NCBI GenBank assembly: GCA_944470555.2
Contig: OX104127.1
Coordinates: 25,249,661-25,313,660 of the forward strand
DNA length: 64,000 nucleotides
Reading direction: 5' to 3'
Source of the DNA: Heterobilharzia americana
Taxonomy: Eukaryota; Platyhelminthes; Trematoda; Strigeidida; Schistosomatidae
The notes under the pieces were generated by a model that had not been told where the DNA came from, searched no databases, and saw nothing but the letters and a program-made list of their open reading frames with translations. Made by a program: the position numbers and the translations under genes. This document shows, piece after piece, positions 45,385-58,695 of this stretch; position 1 is the first letter of the stretch, and each line of letters opens with the position of its first letter.

Positions 45385-46669
45385 ATTTCAACATTATTAC
45401 ACTGAGAGTGTTCGGGAAGTACATCAGGGAATCTTCTTTCTTGTAACCGTGGTCATATCGGGATTGTATGTACATGTCAATACTTATCTCTTTATCTGGC
45501 ATACTTGTGTGGCGCCAGGACTCAGCGATAATTATTACAGGCGGCTTAAATATGAGAGCAATTCCTCTCCACAATGATAGTTTGCTAAGGTTAGATTTTT
45601 GGTTTATGAGAACGATGTACAAGAGCAGTAATAATATGAAAGGCTTTCTTATTCACTGAACAGACCAAAATGTATCTCAGTGTTGCTTGGTTGGGTAAGG
45701 TCTGGTGTCGTTGCATTATAAAACGTCCCTACACCTGGCTCGCTCGTAGTTTTAGAGTTGCTAGGGTATCCTAGTGGTAAATCGACCCCATGGCAGCTGA
45801 AATGGCATCACCTTTATTAGGAGAGAGCGGAGTGGTGCTTTTGATTAGGGTGTTCAGTGTGCACGTACACACACATATACACATACACAGTTAGACTCAG
45901 TGCAACGGTAATCTCTAGCGTGTGCATCTGTTCCACTGAGGGTAGTAGTCTTACCTCTGCACGCGGTGTGTGTAGGGCTGGTGATGTCGCTTAGAGGATT
46001 TAGTGGCAGTGTTGAGTTTTCGCATCCGTTGACTCCAGTCAGGTGGTTGGCATCTGGATTCCATGTGTATGGTTGACTATATCTTTTCTGTTGGTCCGAG
46101 GACACTAAGATTAGCGGTTCAGAGTAGGGGGCTTCGACATCCCCATCGGTTGTTTGGCCAAAGCTGAAGATGATAAGGACGTAATGAATAAAAAGTCACC
46201 GCGTTTTTGCGGTCCGTGCAAACTTCCTTTCTGTGTTGTATTCATTACCAGTGACTACCCTCTGTCACAAGTCACACCGAACATAACTGGTGCCATGTTA
46301 AGTTGAGGGCTATTTTCTAGCAAGCTAGTGCACGCGGGCTGCCAAAGTCTTTCCTCGCAGTGTACCCTGCTGAAGTTCCATTATAGGTGGCTTGGTGTTG
46401 GCTGAGCTCATCAGTAAACGGCAGGGTTAGGTTGTTATGACGCCTATTTGTGTCCTGGTTACTAATGGGACGCGGCCCAGTATATTGAGGCTTCTTTGTG
46501 GAGCTACTGTTCGTACTTCTGTCAGTTCTAGGAGGGGTTCTGTGGTCGTTTCGGATTACTGCATGCTTTCCGCGTCTGTCCTTACGTGTTGGGTTCCGTG
46601 GGTGCACTGGTTTATCGATTGCATGCTGAGCGGCCGACATTCTACGACATTCTAACTCCCCCATTACGT
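45385..46669 (-). pseudogene. CR1-X ORF1 end and endonuclease start, block 2
   Basis: Copy of 23,250-24,534 without noticed differences. Confidence 0.55.
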
Positions 46670-46731
46670 CCCCGAAATTAAATTCGACCCCATTTTCCTC
46701 ACCACTACAGTTCCAACTAACCTGCGAGAAA

Positions 46732-47635
46732 ATGCTTTCCGAAAACAGGTTTAGGTACTATTGCTTATCCAGTTCTTTAACCTTCTGCCTGATTAACGCC
46801 CGTTCCATACGCAACAAAATAAGTGAGACCACTATGATGTCGATTATGTCTAACCCCTGCCTAATATTTATCACTGAAGCTTGGTGTACTCCAGAGGCTC
46901 CTGACAGTGATGTCTCTGTCGACAATTATACTCTGTTTAGGAGAGATAGATATAATGGTAGAGGTGGTGGTTGCATGATTTATATCAGGTCCGACATTGC
47001 TGCGACAAATTGCATAACTTTAGAACTCAATTCGCTCAGTGACTCAGTGTGGGTTGTGGCGAAGTTTCCAAATGCTATGACTATCCTCTTAGGGTGTATC
47101 TACCGTCCTCCTTGCTCTACTGTAGATTGTGACGACAGGCCTGCAGAAGTGTTCACCCACGTAACAACACTGCCCTACTCCGTGAAACTTATATGCGGTG
47201 ACTTTAATATGCCTGACATCAAGTGGCAGACACTTACCTCTCCTAGGCGGTTTGATAATTTTATTATTGTGTTGGATTCTGGAGGATGGCGCCAACATGT
47301 AATGCAACCAACTAGACATAATAGCGTACTCGGCCCCGTCTTCACCGATGGATTATTGCCCTTCACTTTTCGGGTATGTCCAGAATTCCCGGGCAGCGAT
47401 CACAGAGTAGTGTTTGGTGACTTCCGGCTATCTCCCAGAAATACGTTGGCCCCAGGTCAAAAAAACCACAGTTAGACGATATAAAAATATCATCTGGGAA
47501 GAGATACAATACATGTTGCGATGCTTGGACTGCGGTTCTTATTTCACCAGTTACCTAACCCATGAACTAAGTGACATCTTCTACAGTTCCATGAATGCAA
47601 TTCACAATCACATTGCCCGGAGGTATCAGTATTAA
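46732..47635 (+). pseudogene. CR1-Z endonuclease (plus copy, block 2)
   Basis: Same as 24,597-25,500, active-site boxes kept and the same frame shift after GQKNHS. Confidence 0.88.
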
Positions 47636-47649
47636 TTAGAAAGCCGAAA

Positions 47650-49700
47650 GTGAATTTCATCCCTGAAAAAGTACGTATCAGCATGCGCAGACATGCCAGA
47701 AATTTCTATCGATCTAATGACTTCTCATCCCTTGTCTCATTAAAAATTGTCCATGAGAACTTCAAATCAAATAAGTTACTGAAAGCAATCAAGCAAGAAA
47801 CCAGCTGCAACGCACAAACTGGCAGTGTTCAATCATTAGTGAGAATTCTAAAATCCCATGCAAACTTATCTAGAGTTATTCCCAGCAGTCTGATCATCGA
47901 TGGGGACATTCTTTATGATGGCCCAAGAAAGATCTGCGAGCTGTTTAGTAAACATTATGCAAGCTGCTTCACGCACAAAGATAGTGTACTAAACACACAA
48001 ATGCCCATTCCACCACACCACTCGCTAAGTAATGTTTCCTTTACACAGAGAAAGATAGGTGATGCGGTTGCTTCACTAAAGGACTCATATTCTGCCGGAC
48101 CCGATGGGATCCCGTCTGTTCTCCTTAAGAGGGGTGGTGAAGACACACCATTGTTCCTCATGAAGCTATTCTCAATATCCCTTACTGAGGCACGCTACCC
48201 TGACCGCTGGAAGCTGTCATGTATATCTCCCACATATAAATCTGGGCCGACGTCAGAATTCAGAATTATCGTCCCATAAATGTTACATCTGTAGTCTCTC
48301 GTATCATGGAGAAGGTCGTTGCGCAAGAAATCAATGACTACGTGGCTGCGCATCAGCTTCTTTCCCCTATGCAGCATGGTTTCTTAAAAGGTCGTTCATG
48401 TAGTACTTGCTTACTGGATTATTTTGAGGAGGTCACCTGCAGACGAGATGAAGGTCTTTTCGTAACTGCTCTATTTTTTGACTTCAAAAAAGCATTTGAT
48501 AAAGTGCCTCATAATCGGTTAATTCTTAAGCTTCAATCATTTGGAATTAGTGACCCTCTATTATCGAGGGTAAGCTCATTCCCAGATAGCGTATCCAAAT
48601 AGTAAAGTTCAGTCACACCTATTCCTCCCCACAGCCTATTTTGAGTGGTGTCATTCAAGGTAGAGTGTTGGGGCCCTTACTCCTCCTCCTTTACGTAAAT
48701 AATATTTCTAAAGTGATAAAATGTGGTCAACCCTACCTGTTTGCTGACGACTTAAAAATTGTGTATAGCTTTCCCCACTCATCACTAAGTGAGGGTTTTA
48801 ATAGAATCCAGGAAGACCTGACGAATTTGTTCGCTTGGAGTGAAACATGGCAACTTCCGCTCAACTCTAAAAAATGCGGAACTTTCTGTTTCAATAACTC
48901 TTATCCAAACGTCAGTTTACACCTTGGCAATTCTATGCTGCAATCTTGTAACTCAGTATGTGACATGGGTATTAGGTATTCTCGAAAGTTAACGTTTACG
49001 GAATGGGCTCAGTCACTTGCCTCCAAGTGTAGGCGCTCAGTTGGCCTTTGCTTAAACACGTACATACCAATGAGACCAGACTGCTTTTATTCGAAGTAAT
49101 GATCCGCCCAGTACTTGAATATGGCAAATCATCTTCAGCAATATGTATGCTTCGGATAGGATACTAATTGAGAATGTTCAAAGAAAGTTTACCCGCTACG
49201 TACTGGGCCGTCACGAAGAACTTCATCATGCGGGAAGGTGTAAGAAATTAAAAATTGACCCACTTTGGCTAAGACGCCTTAAGCTTAACCTTAGCCTATT
49301 TTTCCGCCTTTTGCATGGCATTACTCATGCCTGTCGCACTTTTTCTTCTAAGCCTATGCCCTCATACAGTCTACGCGATCGTGAAAGCACTGTACCTGTA
49401 GAGAAGCACCGCCTAAACTTAGGTTACGATCCTTTACGATACAATACAGCAAGTTATGGAATAAGCTTCCACATTTTATTCGCTCTTGCATGTCTGCATT
49501 TCATTTTCGACGTCTACCCAACGAATTCTCTCTTTTCACGGATATCTATAGATTTCTTGACATTCATATTATATCCACAAATACGAAGCATAATGGAGCA
49601 ATCGGCACATAACAATGATCAAGCCATTGCGTCTACTGTGAACGTACTCAGACCTCTAAATGTAAGAAACGGCTTTATTAAAGCCCCGAAGTTCGTTTAA
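47650..49700 (+). pseudogene. CR1-Z reverse transcriptase (plus copy, block 2)
   Basis: Same four one-base losses as block 1 plus a fifth in CCC at 49,411-49,413, which shifts the C-terminus. Substitutions relative to block 1: 48,163 (Glu to Lys), 48,288, 48,412 (Ser to Leu), 48,520 (Ser to Leu) and 48,654 (Thr to Ile in motif B). All five are C-to-T or G-to-A. Confidence 0.85.
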
Positions 49701-50074
49701 TGCAGATGGCCTCACGATTGCATACACGGGTATGAATACCGGCTCCTCTCCGGATAATGAACTTAAAGAATACTGTTCATTACTGGAAGCCATTACCGCA
49801 CACCCCCCCTCCCAATAAAACGACTTAATAACCCTATAATGGAAGGACTATGTAGTTGACTTAACATATATACACGAAAATGTACATCAAGTCCGAATAA
49901 ATACAAAAAAGGATAGGGACCTTTCTCTTCTCCAAATTTGATAGCGTAGTAGTTTCTCTTTCCATATCTGCTCGTGCCTCTCCTTTCTTTCCCCATTTGC
50001 AGAAACAGCTGCAAGTCGACATTCGATGTTCAAATTCAGTCTGAACGTGATTACTTTATGGGAATAACACCTGC

Positions 50075-50284
50075 TCATTGACGCCAATAATTATTGGAAT
50101 ACTCCCACTCTTCCGCAAATTCTGGACCATCTTCGAGATTAACTCGCCTACTCGTCATGATTTTTCTTGCGACGAACCGTCTGACCATCCCCAACAGTAT
50201 TAGTAGCAGAGGCATTCTGAACAGAGACCAATATACACATCGGCTCAGGAGGTCACTTATCTGCAATGGCTTCACACTAGACAT
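50075..50284 (-). CDS. Hypothetical 69-residue ORF, block 2 left copy
   Basis: Identical to 27,941-28,150. Confidence 0.35.
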   Translation of the reverse strand: MSSVKPLQISDLLSRCVYWSLFRMPLLLILLGMVRRFVARKIMTSRRVNLEDGPEFAEEWEYSNNYWRQ

Positions 50285-51179
50285 TTTCTAGTACTCTGTA
50301 CCAAGAGACCTTTTCATATGAAACTTACTATGCATCAAATACACTTCTCGAATGTTGCCGCCTATGCTAATACAAAAGATACCCGAAGTCTATGCATAAA
50401 TACTGCCACTTGGACTATTGACTGTTTCAACATCTGTTTCCATCCAACACAACAAGTATTCGCAGCAGAATCAATCTATATTACCTTCAAACGTAACATG
50501 ATGACCTGGATATGCATTGATATAGCCATACACGTTGGTTATATGACTGTGGATACTTTATTGTTGCTCCAGATTGTATAATGGGTCCTTGTGGTCAGCA
50601 AACTAAAAACTGAAGATCACTCTAAGTAATAAACTATTATATTACTAATCAGCAAACTATGCGAATGGACTAACAACGTCGGTTGGTTATAACGCAAACC
50701 TTGAACAATGCGCGCTTTTGATATTGATAATGGAACCTATCTGTGTGATGGGAGATGGCAATCCATATCCGTCTCATGAATTTCAGCAACTTTCAATAAG
50801 GTTGTGCACAATAATGACTTGATGCGTAAATTATTTAATACTAGATACTTTCAAAGGTTATGAATTTGACGGTGCTTGTAAACTGGCATCCCTCACGTTA
50901 AGCCTGTTAAATGAAGGCGACATTTACTATTATCTAAACTTCAATACCATATGTACGCAGTAAAGTAATATTTCCTCGTTCATTTCATAACTAGCAGGAC
51001 CTTTTGCAGTTTTTTTAAAATTTTTTTAAATTGAGTTTAATGACATTTCATCAGTACCACTCAGGGCTCAAATCTTGTAGACATTTTGAGATGTATCAAC
51101 GTGATGAAGCCTGTAAACTGGCTTCTCTTATGTTAAAATCCTTTTTGTTTAACAGGAGAATAAAACATTTATTTATTTA

Positions 51180-51705
51180 CTTAACTGCCCTTGCTATGGC
51201 TTTCATGATGTCCCCTCTTTTATAGCGTATTTAAAATTATAAATTTTGTGCAGTCATGTGTAGAATTACTGTTTTTGATTACCGTGTTGGCTGGCGTAAA
51301 ATGTGCCGTTAATTTGAGGTGGTAACTTATGGAAGTCTCCTCGACACTTTGTATGAAAGGTCAGTGTCAGTGTGGTGGCTATCTTAATATACACTGAGAG
51401 AGCCAAGTATACGAAGTGTCGTGAAGGAGACTGTTGATGTATTCGATAAGCCGTAAACGTCACCAGATGATGAAAAGTCAGATAGTGACCGACAAAATTC
51501 AGGGGTGGATTTGGAGGCCTTCACGCTAGCTGGAAGTCTGCCCCAAAACTGAGAGAATCCGACGGCGGAGAAGATTGCGCGCCAGCAAAACTTGAACGAC
51601 TTCATTTTGATGCTATGGGCGTGGTTACGCAGATGACAGTAACTGTCGTTTTCGAGCTGTGTTCGAACATGCGCGGGTTGAAAACATTCAGCAAGGGTAG
51701 AATTA
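51180..51705 (-). pseudogene. Diverged Y-like CR1 3' fragment, block 2
   Basis: Copy of 29,046-29,571. Confidence 0.65.
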
Positions 51706-51790
51706 AACTGAACCTCATATTTTGCCGTAGGTTACTTCATCAGCACTTGCACTATACTGGTCCCCAAATCAAGCTAATTATAACGTCTAC

Positions 51791-53704
51791 GTGCAATGTG
51801 CGTGGCCCCCAGAAATTAGGTGGGATTCACTCGATGTTCCAGCTAGGTATGACAGCATTTTCCATTCACCGGCTATTTTTGGATGCAAGCAAATTGTTTA
51901 TACGCTCACAAGAGTTGACAATGTATTGAACTCAATATTTTGCCACAACCTAGTTACTACTTTGACAAATACAGGGTCCCAGTTCCCAGGAAGTGATCAC
52001 AAAACGGTATTATGCGCACTACCACTTCCTGTAACTGATACATCAGCTGGTACTCCCACTCCACATCAAATGGCATATGGAGATTGTGGTAGGACGGATT
52101 GGCAGCGGATGTGTCCAATGATTAGGTGCATCGAGTATGGATCATACTTCACCACGGCAGACCTCAAATTACCCATTGATATGCTTTACTACAACTCTAA
52201 AACTTATCTCGATACCATTGTTCCATTAAAAGATCTCAAAAGATGCCACCAAACAACAAGCCATATGTACCTCCCAATGCTCGTCAAAAGTCAAGCAAAC
52301 TCCCGACAAGATACTGTGGACATCACGACTCTGATGCACTTCGGTTGATTCTTGGTATTCTTAACCCTATCTCGCGTAACTATGATTTGCTTTCGAAGAA
52401 TGAGGAGAGCAGTGCGCTAGCTAGCTCATCTAGAGTATATACTCTATCAGCACTTCTTGAGAGGCGGCAGATATAACATTCCTCTTCTTATCCATGACAC
52501 CAAGGGTCATAATAATCCAGTAGGTATGTGTGAAATGTTAAGTGACATATTTGGAACTTACAAATTTTCGTGTGATACTGATACGGTGTGCACTTTTAAA
52601 AGCTATTCTTCTCCTCCACTAACGACAATAGATGCGGTTGAATTCACACATGCCAATGTTCATCAAGCCGTTAGGACGCTAAAATGCTCCAGCAGCGCTG
52701 ACACAGAAGAAGTATCACCATATTTCTTTAGATATGGTGGCCCTGGTATTCTGTCATTACTACTTAGAATGTTTTCCCTGTCCTTTGGATCTTTCACATA
52801 CTCTGATATCTGAAAAACATCATCTATCCTCCCCGGATATAAATCCGGTTCAAAAACACTGGCCAGTAACTACAGACCATTAAATATTACACCCGTAGTT
52901 TCCAGAAATATGGGGAAAGTTATTAAGGAGAGCTTTCTTCAGCACATGCTTAGCGGCAGCGTCATTACGTCTAGCCGACATGGGTTCCCAAAATAGAGGT
53001 CCTGTATAAATTGCCATCCTGACTTCTTCAACTTCATAACCACTTGGCGCAACTGGCACCAATTAGTCCTTGTGCTCCATCTAGATATTTCAAAGGCGTT
53101 TGATACAGTTGATCACTTGCTGTCAATAAGTAAGCTGATGTCTATGGGGGTTGACTATCTACTATTGAGATGGATCGAGTATTCTCTCAGTCATCGCACT
53201 CAAATGGTGAAGATAGGTTCACACACTCCAAAACCTAGGCCGGTCACCCCCCGGCGTAGTGCAATGCAGTGTATTAGGTCTTCTTCCCTTCTCAATGACA
53301 TCTGCGGCTGCTTTACACACGGTAAACCATTCTTGCCAGCTGATGACATAACAGTTGCATACACGTTCACCCATAATGACTCACCTTACTTCCAAACATC
53401 AGTGCAAAGCGAGCTTGATATAATATCCCCATGGTCTAGTCCTCCTCCCGTTCTATCCTGTTTGTGTGCAAATTTCTTCACCATCAAATTCGCTCAGGTG
53501 TGGAACAAGCCTCCTACTGAAGTGAAGGCCTCCAAACCAGCCTTTGAATCTAGTCAGTTGCTGGTTAACTTTTATCATCTGGGAACTTTTCTGGCACACT
53601 GGGCACACCAACACTACCCCTCGAAACACTTCGCAAACTGGCCCCCTTTAGTGTATAATGAGACATCCACCACACATGCTCTGGCCCTTCATACAAAACG
53701 TTGA
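51791..53704 (+). pseudogene. CR1-Y endonuclease-RT, arm A' copy, block 2
   Basis: As 29,657-31,570. Two differences seen: 52,678 is G (block 1 has A at 30,544; arm A agrees with G), and 53,508 is A, changing Arg to Lys in VWN(R/K)PPTE. Confidence 0.8.
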
Positions 53705-54526
53705 GGACACCCTCGCAAGTTATCACCTCAGACTGACGGCACGTTCTGCCCTACCTGATATAGGAAGGATGAACAGAAGTTCTACACCACACGATAGAGA
53801 AAGCGCATACAATGAATGCCATAGCAAAGGAAGTTAAATGAGGAGAAACATGAAGACAGGAAACACTCCTTGTGGGATTCTCGCTTCTTTCTCTGCCCGC
53901 TTCGTTTATGTTCTTTTCTAGTCATGGAAAAGAGATTCAATTCCAGATTTTGACTCATTCATCACAGAGAACTAATTATTTAAGGAACAGACCTTACATG
54001 AAACTAGCCTTCACTGAGGGTAGCAGGCGTTGCTATCTTCACGACCTCTAACTACACGAAAGAGAAATGAAGAACGCTCTTTGAACTACAACTCTTTATT
54101 TATTGAAACCTAGAGTTTATTCGGTTTGGAGGTGACCAGGGAAGTCCAACACCTACCAACCACAAGGCTGCCACAACCGTGAAAACGGCGAACAAGATGT
54201 CCCGGAAGTCCACTTGACTCATTCAGACAAGTCATTGCTTCTGAATGCTGGAGTCGGGAGATGGAGATATAATAAAAATAATATATTTGTCTCTCAGTCG
54301 TAATATCTAGCAAGATCTTGAATATCCGATGTGGAATGGCATCAACATACATGAATTATGCACTTCTAGAATCATCAATGTCGTAAAATGAAGAAACTTC
54401 TCGTGCATGCATTCGCTCATAAACTTTTCATCACCATCCAAGCAAAAGTACAAAGTGTCACAGCGGAGGTATTAGCTTCAAGACTAACTTTTCTCCGGGC
54501 AATGCTTTTAATGTCGAGATACGAAC

Positions 54527-54666
54527 CTGGTGTTTTTGCTGATGCGGTGACAATGCTTCCACTCGTCCAGCTTGTAAATTTCTGTATACTTATTCATCTG
54601 GGATGTTCCACCACATAAGAATGTAGCACTGTCTTCTAGTGACAAATAGGTGGGGTTTGAGATTAC
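54527..54666 (-). CDS. Putative Kelch-like exon, block 2 copy
   Basis: Third copy of the exon at 15,828-15,967. Confidence 0.35.
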
Positions 54667-55184
54667 CTGCCATGAAGATACGTGTAATTTACACGGTAAC
54701 TTATTCATGCCTGTGAAAATGGCGTGTGCATTTACATTCAGAAATAAATATTATTAAGACGGACAAACTAGACACCGGTTCCAATTACCCTAACGACGCC
54801 TCAGAAGCATGTGGCGTACTGCGTTTGTGCGGAGATAACTAGGTGCCCTCACCCCACAGCTCTTTCTGAGGTTCTACCTAACTCACGTACGGCCCCACCT
54901 GGAGGTCCAAAACGTCTTCGCTCCCCATAACTGAAAAGGAGCACGAAACTACCGGAGAAATTTCGGAGGCGAGCCACAAAAGGGGCTGTTGGGGTGCAAC
55001 AAGAACCATATGAGGATCCAATTAAAGATCTAGGCCTACACCTTCGTAGCTACCGAAGGTTACGAGGTGGCCTGACAATGGCTTACAGAGTACTGGGCAA
55101 CCCAGGCCACCCGAAGGGAGGGTCACTGCCGAGTGGCCACTATGGTGATCCCCGTGGAAACCGTAGGAGAATTGTCCATCAGAG

Positions 55185-56601
55185 TTCAAAGGCTGATATG
55201 ACGAACATTAATGCTTCTCAGACAACACAGAATGAAACACGAGCTAACTCCGTTTGCAGGATTTGTTGAACTTCTCTTTGGATATTTCACTCTCTTTGAA
55301 GCTTGTTTGAGTCGTACACCCTTGACCTTGGATTGTGCGAGTTCATCATAAAATTTTGATTCGATGTTAAGCGCCGAGGAATGAGATCGCCAGGATTGCA
55401 TGTGGATGATGGACCAGATACTTAAAGCTTAAAAATGAATGACCGGAGCGTGCGGCAAGCGAGACTCAAAACAGTAGCACAGAAATACTACGCGGAATTG
55501 CGTCGACTGCAATACATGTAGGTGAGTTTATGTGCTGACTACAAAAGTTACTTGAAGAGATATCTGAAACCTGTTGTTTAGAAGTAGGCTTATGCGGAAG
55601 AAGATGAAGGTGCGTACAAAAGTAGTGGAAACTAAACTGAATCCAAATGTATCACTTTGGAATCGAGAGAATAGAAGATTTCGGACCAGGTATTCGCTTA
55701 TGTGTAGAAAACCTGTGTACAAAAGTTCAATAAAGTTATAAACATTCAAGCAAAACTCATGCTTTTTGGCGTAATGGTAACCACACATTATATAGTCATG
55801 AGGGAGGGATGATCATGGTTTTGCCTGTTGAGCGTTACCGTATCAGAACTACAGAGGCAATATGGTGGTGCATGGTGAGCTGAGCTAGTAGATCTGGAGG
55901 ACGTTTTTGGTAACCTCATTCCTTTTACCATTATTTTGTCGTCATAAGTACAAGAGCCACAGGTTTCATAGAGATACAGACATAGAGGCAAGGGTAGTTC
56001 AAGTTTACCCCTCTACCATCATGCCCGTTGGTCAGTTATCTCCATCTCCGCATATTTTTACGTTATTCTTTAAAATATTTCTGTGCTAAGCTCAGTAGGG
56101 TTGATGGTTACGAGGACAGTTCCAGCTTACTGTCAGCTGGCTAAGGCGGTGCATACATTATTGACTCAGTCGTCCCTTGTTATGTATCGCAAATCAGGCA
56201 ACAATTATGACCATTATACCTCCACTCATGCCGTGGTCAAGCTTGATTTATGACGCAGAACTGACTTGTACTACTGTACAGCACAAAGACTCCTACTTTG
56301 TTACAAAGGGAAAAGGGAGCGGTGGGTAGAATGTTTACTTGTAGGAGGGGTCAAGAGTAGATGAAATGTGCAGCACTGAGGTTAGGAACGGCGACTAGTA
56401 TCAAACATAATTACCATAAATTCGCATAGAATAGTGTGCAATTCAACAAAAACCACTCACCGCTTGATAAATTCTCGGGTGGTTGCATTAGTTTATTGAG
56501 TATTGGACCCTAGATTTTTGGTGGGCCAATAAGGAACATGGTGCCGTCTAAGTAGGGTACGTTAGGAATCTTGCAAACTCCAGGTTCATTGAGGTAGTGG
56601 C
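55185..56601. other. Spacer, block 2, no gene recognised
   Basis: Copy of 33,051-34,467. Confidence 0.45.
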
Positions 56602-57534
56602 TCAAGGTTGGTTAAAACTGAGATATGGTTTTGAGCATCGGACACCATGCGGCGGTCTGCCCCAAATGTTAGCGTAACGAGCTGTGAAAAATGAGGATTT
56701 GAACTGTTCGAACGCATATGGTAGTGTGACTGGGCAGTCTTGGTCTCTAAGATTGTAGGGTTTTTTGTCAGCCACCTTTACTATATCTACATTGGCGGTC
56801 ACTTCATCGTGCAAAGCTTCATAGAAGATGCTGAGGTTCTACCTTATTCGCCTTAACCAAAAAGGCTCTAACCGATTAGCATGACGTGTGCCTCTGTAAG
56901 AATTGCCTGTGGAAACAAGTCTGGTGAAGTGCCGTTGAGTTTTCTCTATTTTCTGACTGTCACTAGACCGCAAGCAACTAAGCACAACAGGACAGCATTC
57001 TAGTGGTGGTCGCACGCATATCTTAAATAGAATCAGTTTGCTTGCATTCGGGTGAAAATTCCGGTGAACGAAGCCCGTGAGGCGGCATAACTTGGAGCAC
57101 CGTGCCGCTGCGTGTTCTGTAAGTGAATGGTCACTGAAGTACCTTATTCCAAGGTCGCAAATACCATTTAGCCGTTGGAGTGCAATGTTGTCCAGTCGAA
57201 GATTAGTTGGCATGCTTTGTTCATCGAAGAGCATAGAGCCGAACTTTTGAGTATTCAGAGGTGGCAGCCACGTGTCACACCATCTTGGTAGCTTGTCGAG
57301 ATCGTTTTGCATAGTGGTACTGATGCTGCTTCATTGGTTAGGGTAAAAAGTGTATGCCACTTTCAAGTCATCCAAAAAGAGGAAGGTTTTCCCTGATTGA
57401 AAGCAGACGCACGTATCATTTGTATACATTACAGAGAGGAGTCCGGGGACAGAGCCTTAGGTAATTCCACTGGTGACATTTTTGGGAAGGGAACAATGTG
57501 AGCCTGTCTTGACAACTTGGATACGGTCTAACAA
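56602..57534 (-). pseudogene. CR1-W RT, C-terminal half, block 2
   Basis: Copy of 34,468-35,400. This is the copy that is still collinear with its N-terminal half at 63,808-64,000, across the CR1-Z insertion. Confidence 0.8.
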
Positions 57535-58024
57535 TAAATAAATAAATAAATAAATGTTTTATTCTCACGTTAAACAAGTTTTAGCATGAAAGAAGCCAGT
57601 TTACAGGCTTCATCACGTTGACACATCTCAAAATATCAAAAGACTTTAGCCCTCAGTGGTACTGACGGAATGTCATTAAACGTAATCATAAGCTGCCGAA
57701 GGTCCTTTGCTAGCCACAAGGGACCCATTATACAATCTGGAGCAACAATAAAGTATCCACAGTCATATAACCAACGTGTATGGCTATATCAATGCATATC
57801 CAGGTCATCATGTTACGTTTGAAGGTAATATAGATTGATTCTGCTGCGAATACTTGTTGTGTTGGATGGAAACAGATGTTGAAATAGTCAATAGTCCAAG
57901 TGGCAGTATTTATGCATAGACTTCGGGTATCTTTTGTATTAGCATAGGCGGCAACATTCGAGAAGTGTATTTGATGCATAGTAAGTTTCATATGAAAAGG
58001 TCTCTTGGTACAGAGTACTAGAAA

Positions 58025-58234
58025 ATGTCTAGTGTGAAGCCATTGCAGATAAGTGACCTCCTGAGCCGATGTGTATATTGGTCTCTGTTCAGAATGCCTC
58101 TGCTACTAATACTGTTGGGGATGGTCAGACGGTTCGTCGCAAGAAAAATCATGACGAGTAGGCGAGTTAATCTCGAAGATGGTCCAGAATTTGCGGAAGA
58201 GTGGGAGTATTCCAATAATTATTGGCGTCAATGA
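58025..58234 (+). CDS. Hypothetical 69-residue ORF, block 2 right copy
   Basis: Identical to 35,891-36,100. Confidence 0.35.
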   Translation: MSSVKPLQISDLLSRCVYWSLFRMPLLLILLGMVRRFVARKIMTSRRVNLEDGPEFAEEWEYSNNYWRQ

Positions 58235-58695
58235 GCAGGTGTTATTCCCATAAAGTAATCACGTTCAGACTGAATTTGAACATCGAATGTCGACTTGCAG
58301 CTGTTTCTGCAAATGGGGAAAGAAAGGAGAGGCACGAGCAGATATGGAAAGAGAAACTACTACGCTATCAAATTTGGAGAAGAGAAAGGTCCCTATCCTT
58401 TTTTGTATTTATTCGGACTTGATGTACATTTTCGTGTATATATGTTAAGTCAACTACATAGTCCTTCCATTATAGGGTTATTAAGTCGTTTTATTGGGAG
58501 GGGGGTGTGCGGTAATGGCTTCCAGTAATGAACAGTATTCTTTAAGTTCATTATCCGGAGAGGAGCCGGTATTCATACCCGTGTATGCAATCGTGAGGCC
58601 ATCTGCATTAAACGAACTTCGGGGCTTTAATAAAGCCGTTTCTTACATTTAGAGGTCTGAGTACGTTCACAGTAGACGCAATGGCTTGATCATTG

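Larger units (their letters stand above)
46670..51179 (+). mobile_element. CR1-Z, plus-strand copy, block 2
   Basis: Copy of 24,535-29,045. Its inverted partner is 57,720-61,644. Holds most of the substitutions that separate the two blocks. Confidence 0.85.
51706..55184. repeat. Arm A' , block 2
   Basis: Copy of 29,572-33,050 with the same internal deletion. The full left partner exists only at 15,310-19,345; within block 2 the partner is the 1-kb remnant 40,504-41,483. Confidence 0.9.
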
